The translations under genes and the position numbers were made by a program. DNA of 64,000 bases. Origin: Tragulus kanchil. Lineage: Eukaryota; Chordata; Mammalia; Artiodactyla; Tragulidae. This document shows, piece after piece, positions 56,415-64,000 of the stretch. Location of the stretch: assembly GCA_022376925.1 (NCBI GenBank), contig JAIOJX010000032.1, positions 170,587,979 through 170,651,978 on the forward strand, given 5' to 3'. Below the pieces are notes generated by a model. It did no database searches. It had not been told where the DNA came from and saw only the letters and a program-made list of their open reading frames with translations. Every line of letters begins with the position of its first letter. The first letter of the stretch is position 1.

Positions 56415-56700
56415 GGGGAGGCTGAATCCATTTACACTAATCGTGAATGCAGGCTCTCGGCCGGAATGTCTCACTGAAAATGCCAGGAGGTGCAGAACCC
56501 ATTCATAAGCTTTCTGGAATGCATGCAGTCTCCATGGTAACCCTGACACTGTATTTCCTGGTGTTGCACATATAAATTACCACCCATAATGCATTTAATA
56601 CAGTTTGGGGCCACCAATTCATAGCAAAATAAACCCGAGTTCTGACTCTCAGCCTGCCTCTTAGATAAACAAAGAGGAACGGCTGGAGGGAGAGCCAGCT
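56415..56700. other. Single-copy-looking AT-rich segment, possible regulatory DNA
   Basis: Contains TCTCCATGGTAACC, CATATAAATTACCACCC and CATAATGCATTTAATACAG, and has no repeat signature. TAAT-type and CCATGGTAAC motifs are compatible with an enhancer-like element, but this is only a guess from composition. It appears three times (also 57491 and 58628) because D11 and D12 overlap. Confidence 0.25.
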
Positions 56701-57312
56701 GGCCCCGGCCTGGGGACAGGGCTGCACACGCTGAATGAGGCTGGTAAGAAACGAGGAGATCAGACTCAGCATCACCCCCAGGCAAAATGCTCCATGCCAG
56801 CCTGTCTAGGCGCCGTCTACAAAGCATGAGCCAACAGGTATTTCGGTCCCATGCAGTCAAGGTATCAATGCGGCTTCAATGCACAGGGAACTGATGTTCA
56901 AACAGATTATGCAGCACGTATTTCTAACAGCCACAACAGACCCTTTGCTAATGAAGGTACTAGGCCTTCGTTTATTATTTTCATAAGTCTGGCATTTTGA
57001 ACACAGGTCTTTCTAACCGGGGCCTTGCTCTCAAAACCAACCACGCTGATATCCTGGAAGCGAACAGGGCCACCTCCCAGGAGTCGGACACACCTGGAGC
57101 CCTGCCGTGTGGCTGGAGAGCTCCTGGACAGACAGAGCTCCCCAGGTGGACAGAGCCGGGACCCCGCCAGCACTCAGGGCGGCGACCACGCTCTGGGGCC
57201 CGCTGAAGGCGGCTACCCATGGCGCGCTGCCGGCAGGCAGGCTGAGCGCTGGGACGCTGCACACACACACACACACAGACACAGACAGACACAGACACAG
57301 ACACAGACACAG

Positions 57313-57344
<32 letters not shown>

Positions 57345-57490
57345 AGACACAGACATACACACACACGTCGACAACCACCTCTCCACCAGCCCCGTCTCCA
57401 GGAACCGAGACACCAAGGCAGACGTCGGCAGAGGAAGCCCGGAGCCAGCGGGCGACTCTGGAAACAGAGAGAGGGGCTGCGCGGCTGGGG

Positions 57491-59771
57491 AGGCTGAATC
57501 CATTTACACTAATCGTGAATGCAGGCTCTCGGCCGGAATGTCTCACTGAAAATGCCAGGAGGTGCAGAACCCATTCATAAGCTTTCTGGAATGCATGCAG
57601 TCTCCATGGTAACCCTGACACTGTATTTCCTGGTGTTGCACATATAAATTACCACCCATAATGCATTTAATACAGTTTGGGGCCACCAATTCATAGCAAA
57701 ATAAACCCGAGTTCTGACTCTCAGCCTGCCTCTTAGATAAACAAAGAGGAACGGCTGGAGGGAGAGCCAGCTGGCCCCGGCCTGGGGACAGGGCTGCACA
57801 CGCTGAAGAGGCTCATCTGAAGGCTGGTAAGAAACGAGGAGATCAGACTTCAGCATCCACACCACACGGCTGAGGTTTTTTAACAAAATGCTCCATGCCA
57901 GATTCATGAGACTGTCATTCCTCAAGTTAAAGAAATGGCACATCACATGCATAGCTGCATCTCTGAAATCCGACCGTGTTCAGTAAGTCAAAGAAAACAC
58001 AGATCTCCTTTAAAGACCACCTTCTATAATTTATTTGGAGTGCATCTGTCAACACAAATACGGCAGCTGTTCAAATGTCTAAACTGTCCTTAATAAGAAA
58101 TCAAAGTTCAGGTTCAGAAGAGATCTACTCAGTCATAATTCTTTGCCTGCATCAGAGATACTGATAAATATTTAAAATATACATCATACATGGCTTTCAG
58201 AGTCCCTTACCTTCTCATAACCCACCGTGCACACAGAGAAGAAAGAGAAGCGAAGTGCACACACTGCAAAGGCATCTTGAGCCTCCCACCCCCCGGCGGC
58301 CCCGCGCATCAGGAACTTCACAGAGCCGCTGCAGGACAGGCCTGTGCCGGCCCCGGTGCCCACAGAGTCCTCCTCCGCCCTCATCGCTAACCGCTGCATC
58401 CAGGGGGCATCACCTTCACCGTCTCCTCCTCAGACTGCAGGCCGCAGGCCGCGGCTCTGGAGGGGTAGAAGACCTCCTGCCGGCCGCTGCCATGTTAGCA
58501 GGCTCGGGTAGCCGCTGCATTGCAGTCTTTCTGAAGCAAGCCACCAAGCTCGAGCAGGAGCGCTGGAGAAACTCCCAGCACAGGAACTGCCCGAATCACA
58601 AAGATTTTCTAAAGATCTTAAAAAGGGAGGCTGATTCCATTTACACTAATCGTGAATGCAGGCTCTCGGCCGGAATGTCTCACTGAAAATGCCAGGAGGT
58701 GCAGAACCCATTCATAAGCTTTCTGGAATGCATGCAGTCTCCATGGTAACCCTGACACTGTATTTCCTGGTGTTGCACATATAAATTACCACCCATAATG
58801 CATTTAATACAGTTTGGGGCCACCAATTCATAGCAAAATAAACCCGAGTTCTGACTCTCAGCCTGCCTCTTAGATAAACAAAGAGGAACGGCTGGAGGGA
58901 GAGCCAGCTGGCCCCGGCCTGGGGACAGGGCTGCACACGCTGAAGAGGCTCATCTGAAGGCTGGTAAGAAACGAGGAGATCAGACTTCAGCATCCACACC
59001 ACACGGCTGAGGTTTTTTAACAAAATGCTCCATGCCAGATTCATGAGACTGTCATTCCTCAAGTTAAAGAAATGGCACATCACATGCATAGCTGCATCTC
59101 TGAAATCCGACCGTGTTCAGTAAGTCAAAGAAAACACAGATCTCCTTTAAAGACCACCTTCTATAATTTATTTGGAGTGCATCTGTCAACACAAATACGG
59201 CAGCTGTTCAAATGTCTAAACTGTCCTTAATAAGAAATCAAAGTTCAGGTTCAGAAGAGATCTACTCAGTCATAATTCTTTGCCTGCATCAGAGATACTG
59301 ATAAATATTTAAAATATACATCATACATGGCTTTCAGAGTCCCTTACCTTCTCATAACCCACCGTGCACACAGAGAAGAAAAGAGAAGCGAAGTGCACAC
59401 ACTGCAAAGGCATCTTGAGCCTCCCATCCCCCGGCGGCCCCGCGCATCAGGAACTTCACAGAGCCGCTGCAGGACAGGCCTGTGCCGGCCCCGGTGCCCA
59501 CAGAGTCCTCCTCCGCCCTCATCGCTAACCGCTGCATCCAGGGGGCATCACCTTCACCGTCTCCTCCTCAGACTGCAGGCCGCAGGCCGCGGCTCTGGAG
59601 GGGGGTAGAAGACCTCCCTGCCGGCCGCTGCCATGTTAGCAGGCTCTCGGGTAGCCGCTGCATTGCAGTCTTTCTGAAGCAAGCCACCAAGCTCGGAGCA
59701 GGAGCGCTGGAGAGAAACTCCCCAGCACAGGAAGCTGCCTTCTGAATCACAAAGATTTTCTAAAGATCTTA
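57491..59771 (+). repeat. Direct duplication D12, ~1.13 kb x2
   Basis: Bases 57491-58620 recur at 58628-59771 (offset 1137, growing to 1151 at the end). Many small deletions mark the end of copy one (GCTCGAGCAGGAGCGCTGG against GCTCGGAGCAGGAGCGCTGG, and AACTGCCCGAATC against AAGCTGCCTTCTGAATC). A C/T transition (CCCACCCCCC against CCCATCCCCC) separates the copies. Confidence 0.95.
59348..59700 (-). other. Candidate first exon with splice donor, weak
   Basis: On the minus strand the sequence GAGAAG|GTAAGG at 59347/59348 is a near-ideal splice donor. Upstream lies an ATG in good context (AACATGG, at 59634) starting 'MAAAGREVFYPPPEPRP', which stops after 26 codons. A second frame, 'MQRLAMRAEEDSVGTGAG', runs to the donor. 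The CpG-rich block at 59.8-60.4 kb lies just upstream on this strand, as a promoter would. No protein family is recognised. A duplicate is at 58211-58540. This is a hypothesis only. Confidence 0.25.
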
Positions 59772-59789
59772 AGAAAAGAAAAAAAGATG

Positions 59790-60390
59790 CAAAAACCGGC
59801 GGGGAGGGGAGCATTTCTAGATTCCCAAGCTGTTTCCTAAAAGCAGCCGTCTGGGGCTGCCCCCGGAGGGCGGCTCTGGCCGGAGCCGGGCTGGGGGGCT
59901 GCGGGAAGGCACACCATCCTCACGGCTCAAGTGCTCCGGCGCGAGTCCGCACGACCGCTGCCCGCGGCCAGCCCGGAGCTGCGGGCGCTCCCCGCGCCAG
60001 CGGGACTCAGGCCAGCAGATGCAGGCGCAGCACGCGCGGGGCCACCCCTGAGAACCGCACGGCCTCAGACAGAGCGCTTGGAATACTCAGCCCGACCACG
60101 CGGACAGACTCCGAGAGGGACCCTGGAAGCAGCAGCGTGCTGCTGAAGCGACCTGTACTCTCAGCCGCTTCGTTCCGTCTGTTAGCGAGCACCAGCCACG
60201 CGCCGTCGGTGGAAGGGCCGGAGCGAGAGCGGGCTCACCGTCCCGGCGGCGAGGGCGCACCAGGGGGCAGACGGAGGGCAAGCCGTCCCCAGGTGGGGCC
60301 GGGGCTGCGGGGAGGGCAGCGCGGCGCAGCGGTGGAGGCGGCCCTGGAGCTCGTCCAGGGTCCCAGGTGAGGCTCGTGAGGAGCAGCGTC
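59790..60390. promoter_or_regulatory. CpG-island-like block
   Basis: High GC and frequent CpG (for example GCTCCGGCGCGAGTCCGCAC and GCGCAGCACGCGCGGGGCC). It lies upstream of the weak minus-strand exon candidate at 59.35-59.7 kb. Its short frames lie on both strands. Confidence 0.45.
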
Positions 60391-62164
60391 TCCCAGGAGC
60401 TGATGGACATGCATCCCACCAGGGAAACGGAGACGAGGGGCGCACACTCTCAAAATGGAGCAGTGTCCCCGGCACACGCCTGGGACCCTGGCGACTGTGG
60501 TCTCTGTCCTAAAGCCCATCAGACCCGCAGCACCTCACCTCGCCTGACCGACCGAGCGCCACGCCCCGGACGCCCACGCGGGCCCTGGCGCCACCCCCCA
60601 CAGGCAGCAGGTGTGGACCCAGCAAGGGCCCTGCCCCCGGCTCCCTAGCCTCTGCCCGCTGGAGCTGCCGCCCTCTTCCCACAGCTCTGGCCCTCCCCTC
60701 CGCGCCAGGAGGGGCACATGGAGGCTGCCGAGCCCCGGAGTGACCAGGTAACCAAGGCTCTGGGGAAGCAACAACCGGTAACGGTTCCACTGGCCACTCG
60801 TGCATCCAGGGACGTGACACGGCCAGCGGGTCTCTGCAAGCATCTGGCTCTTCTCTTGGGGAGCTCGGCCTTCCCCTGCCCACCTGCCTCCCTTCCCGCC
60901 TCTGGCTCTGGAATCCTCCCCGCAGAAAGCCCTCACCACTCCCTTCCCACCCCACCCAGCGAGGCCCCTCCTCTGGGCTCCCTGAAGAGACCACGCGACA
61001 GGAAGGGACGCTTGTGTCCGCAGGGCCTGGCACAGCGCTGGCGCGTGTTGGCGGGGGTGGCGGCACAGGGCAGACCCCTCACTTCACGCCACGGCACCCC
61101 CAGGGCCACCTCCACTCGACGCCCAGAGACCCTCAGCCACCACGCAGGAGGGAGCCCCAGCACCCCAGCCCCGCCACAGGCCAGCCCAGGTCCAGCAGCT
61201 GGCCTGGGGAAGAGGCCGCCGCCCCGGGGGCTCCACCCTGGGGAGGGGGATGGAGCACGTTTACGGAAACACTGCAGCCTTCCTACCCCGTATCTCCCCA
61301 GAAAGGTGCAACGTGAGTAACAACATCCTAGACCAAACCAGCGGGCCTCGGCAGAGCTCCTGACAGGCTGGGTAATTCACAGCACGACGCACGACCAGGA
61401 GGGAGGCAGAGAGGCAGCGCGGGGACACCGAGCTTTATGGACACTCAGAGGAACTTCCATCAAAGGCCTCCGAGCACAGCTGGGGGCCGGGCAGTTGTGC
61501 GCTCCCCAAAACGTGGCTTTCTGATCGGGATCAGGGCTGCTGCCTGCAGCCGCACCTCTGTCAGCCGCCAGAACCCAGTGCTCTAGCCCGAGAGGACTCT
61601 CCTGGGCGGGTCTGGGGGCAGGAGGGGTCTCACCTCAAGACTCTGTGCCTCCTAGAGTAAGCGATGCCTCGAGATGGGGCCGGGGCAGTTGCCTGAGGCT
61701 GAGACCTGGTCCCCAGCCCAGCACGGAGAGCGCTTCCAGGGCAGTACCCTGGGGAGATGGGGTCTCAGGGTCGGTGGAAGGTCGGTGGGGAGAGGGGCAG
61801 GCTACAGGACCCAGGACCTGCCTGCCCATGGAGCGGCTGCCTGCTGTCTGCTCTGGTCTGGGCACGACCTTCCTGGTGAGGGCAGGACCCCTCCCCACAC
61901 ACGAGGCCGCCTCTCGGCTCTCAGCTCGGGCAGAGGAGAAAGGACACTGCGTCTCCCTCGGACACTGTCCCCCAACCAACCAACCACTCTCTCTGAATCT
62001 GGAATTTCTTGTCTATAGAACAGAAGCAAGACCTAGCCTACAAGCCTTGTGTTGATGTGAGTAACTGCTGGAATGCACGTGAGAAGTTGTTGGAAGCACT
62101 AGCTTCTCAAGACACAACTGTTACAAACAGAACCAGAACCCACAAGGCACTCGGTGGCGTCTCC
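60391..62164. other. GC-rich DNA without a recognised gene
   Basis: GC-rich throughout, with open frames up to 200 codons on the plus strand and 185 on the minus. These overlap one another and have low-complexity Pro/Arg/Ala composition. No repeat family or domain recognised. Confidence 0.4.
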
Positions 62165-62606
62165 AAGCTTCTGATACTGTTCAGTTGCCCAGTTGAGTCT
62201 GACTCTGCGATTCCACGGACTGTAGCACGCCAGGCCCCCCGTCTCTCACCATCTCACCGAGTCTGCGCAAGCTCATGTCCACTGCATCGGTGACGCCGTC
62301 CAGCCACCTCATCCTCTGACGCCTTCTTCTCCTCCTTCCCTCAAGCTTTCCCAGCATCAGGGTCTTTGCCAATGAGTCAGCATCTCACATCAGGTGACCG
62401 AAATACTGGAGCTTCAGCTTCAGTCCTTAAAATGAGTATTCAGCATTCATTTCCTTTAGGATGAACTGACTTGATCTCCTTGCTGTCCAAGGGACTTTCA
62501 GGAGTCTTCTCCAGCACCACAGTTTGAAGGCATCAGTCCTCTGGCACTCTGTCTTCTTCGTGATCCAGCTCTCACACTTGTGCGTGACCACCTGGAAGAC
62601 CATCAG
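62165..62606 (-). mobile_element. BovB 3'-end module 1, diverged
   Basis: Begins at TTCAGTTGCCCAGTTGAGTC, the reverse of the BovB 3' terminus, and encodes on the minus strand the tail motif 'RRQRMRWLDGVTDAVDMS'. It is clearly diverged from modules 2 and 3 in its left part, but from ~62507 on it is identical to module 2. Confidence 0.85.
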
Positions 62607-63363
62607 TTCAGTTCACTCATGTCCAGCTCTTTGTGACCCCACGGACTGCAGCACGCCAGGCTTCTCTGTCATCACCACCTCTTGGAGCTTGCTCAACCTC
62701 GTGTCCGTTGACTCAGTGATGCCATCCAACCATCTCATCCTCTGTCGTCCCCTTCTCCTTTCGCCTTCTATTTTTTCCAACATTAGGGTCGTTTCCAATG
62801 AGACGTCTCTTCGCTTCAGGTGGCCATTCAGCTTCAGCATCAGTCCTTCCACTGAATATTCAGGGCCGAATTCCTTTAGGACTGACTGGTTTGATTTCCT
62901 TGCAGTCCAAGGGACTCTCAAGAGTCTTCTCCAGCACCACAGTTTGAAGGCATCAGTCCTCTGGCACTCTGTCTTCTTCGTGATCCAGCTCTCACACTTG
63001 TGCGTGACCACCTGGAAGACCATCAGTTCAGTTCACTCATGTCCAGCTCTTTGTGACCCCACGGACTGCAGCACGCCAGGCTTCTCTGTCATCACCACCT
63101 CTTGGAGCTTGCTCAACCTCGTGTCCGTTGACTCAGTGATGCCATCCAACCATCTCATCCTCTGTCGTCCCCTTCTCCTTTCGCCTTCTATTTTTTCCAA
63201 CATTAGGGTCGTTTCCAATGAGACGTCTCTTCGCTTCAGGTGGCCATTCAGCTTCAGCATCAGTCCTTCCACTGAATATTCAGGGCCGAATTCCTTTAGG
63301 ACTGACTGGTTTGATTTCCTTGCAGTCCAAGGGACTCTCAAGAGTCTTCTCCAGCACCACGGT
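62524..63363 (+). repeat. Exact 420 bp tandem duplication within BovB
   Basis: Bases 62524-62943 and 62944-63363 are, as far as I can read, identical over almost the whole unit. The plus-strand translation repeats 140 residues exactly before diverging at the last two. Each unit carries one BovB 3' terminus (TTCAGTTCACTCATGTCCAG at 62607 and 63027). Unlike D1-D12 the unit is short and lies within one element. Confidence 0.95.
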
Positions 63364-64000
63364 TCAAAGGCCTGTTCTTCAGCGCTCAGCCTTCTTTATG
63401 GTCCAGCTCTCACATCCATGCATGGCTACTGGGAAATCCACAGCTTTGATTATATGGACTTCTGTTGGCAAAGTGATGTTTCTGCTTTTGAATACTCTAT
63501 CTAGGTTTGCCACAGTTTTTTCTTCCAAGGAGCCAGCGTCTTTTAATTTCACGGAAGACGACGGCCTTGACTCTACGAACCTTTGTCGGCAGAGTGACAT
63601 CTCTGCTTTTCAACACTGTGTCTGTCACAGCTTTCCTGCCGAGAGGCAGTCGTCGTCTGATGTCATGGCCACGGTCACCATCCACAGTGATCTGAGAGAC
63701 CAAGATGAGGAAACCTGTCACTATTTCGCTTTTTCCCCTTCTATTTACCATGAAGTGATGGGCCTGGTGCCATGATCTTAGTTTTTTTAATGTGTAGTTT
63801 TAAGCCAGCCTTTTCATTCTCCTCCTCCACCCTCATCAAGAGATGCTCTAGCTCCTCTTCGCTTTCTGTCCCTGAGTGGCACCGTCCACCTGTGCGAGGC
63901 CGCTGGTGCTTCTCCGGCCTATCTTGACTCCAGCTTGCGACTTACCTGGTCTGGCGTTTCTCATGATGGGCTCGGCATGTAGGTTAAGTGAACAGGGTGA
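62607..64000 (-). pseudogene. BovB LINE with repeated C-terminal modules, truncated by window end
   Basis: Minus-strand BovB. The C-terminal module ('RRGRQRMRWLDGITES', 'LWCWRRLLRVPWTARKSNQS') is present twice. Right of 63363 the element continues upstream with 'CESWTIKKAE', then 'LKSRDVTLPTKVRRVKAVVF' and a diverged second version 'FKSRNITLPTEVHIIKAVDF', an internal duplication of roughly 110 bp. Reverse-transcriptase sequence then runs to the window edge. Frames are broken, so no active enzyme. Confidence 0.88.

Larger units (their letters stand above)
55724..57850 (+). repeat. Direct duplication D11, ~1.04 kb x2
   Basis: Bases 55724-56766 recur at 56801-57850 (offset 1077, then 1076). The first copy's end, CAGACTCAGCATCACCCCCA then GGCAAAATGCTCCATGCCAG, is a shortened form of the sequence at 57845-57901. 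CTGAATGAGGCTGG also stands for CTGAAGAGGCTCATCTGAAGG. The microsatellite inside differs in motif order between copies. Confidence 0.95.

Noticed and set aside
56184..57500. Long frames rich in His/Thr or Cys/Val
   Set aside because: They are translations of the CA/CAGA microsatellite.
3576..59771. CRISPR array or other spaced-repeat system
   Set aside because: Repeats are ~1.1 kb contiguous duplications or SINE/LINE copies in a mammalian genome. There are no short regular repeats with unique spacers.
62524..63504. 326-codon plus-strand open frame
   Set aside because: It is the antisense of BovB, and its internal 140-residue repeat mirrors the 420 bp duplication.

Overview
The window looks like nuclear DNA of a ruminant (even-toed ungulate). 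It carries BovB (RTE-type LINE) copies, Bov-tA SINEs, CHR-type SINEs and ruminant-style L1/HAL1 fragments. Copies of one further tRNA-derived SINE family are numerous and well preserved. I cannot name the species. I find no convincing intact protein-coding gene. Open frames are short, overlap on both strands, or lie inside repeats. The window reads as intergenic or intronic DNA with several GC-rich, CpG-rich stretches.

Layout. 1-2.75 kb: GC-rich, with a BovB tail and a CRE-like palindrome. 2.75-7.8 kb: L1 fragments, a hAT-type element and SINEs, one of which carries extra non-SINE sequence at its 3' end. 8.6-18.7 kb: HAL1 and L1 fragments, Bov-tA and CHR SINEs, and an antisense U6 snRNA sequence next to L1. 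18.7-25.2 kb: mostly unassigned, with two SINEs. 25.2-33.8 kb: a long antisense L1 landscape broken by BovB, an old repeat, a GC-box minisatellite and SINEs. 34-47 kb: a hAT element, L1 tails, two SINEs, a ~80 bp minisatellite and GC-rich DNA. 47.2-50.4 kb: a younger sense L1 ORF2 tail. 50.5-54.2 kb: Bov-tA and a long but broken BovB. 54-62 kb: GC-rich DNA, compound CA microsatellites and a CpG-rich block beside a possible minus-strand exon. 62.2-64 kb: a BovB 3' region with serial duplications.

The dominant large-scale signal is twelve direct tandem duplications, each about 1.07-1.17 kb, plus one exact 420 bp duplication. The twelve cross unrelated elements. In many, the left copy ends, or the right copy begins, in a corrupted version of the sequence that properly belongs next to it. 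The copies also differ by a few transitions. I read these as unmerged contig or haplotype ends in a draft assembly, not biological duplications. Roughly 13 kb of the 64 kb may therefore be false, and every copy count should be halved where a duplicate is noted.

The best biological candidates are the SINE family with an AATAAA/TCTTT (T+ type) tail, its probable 3' transduction event, the U6-L1 junction, and the modular BovB 3' end.
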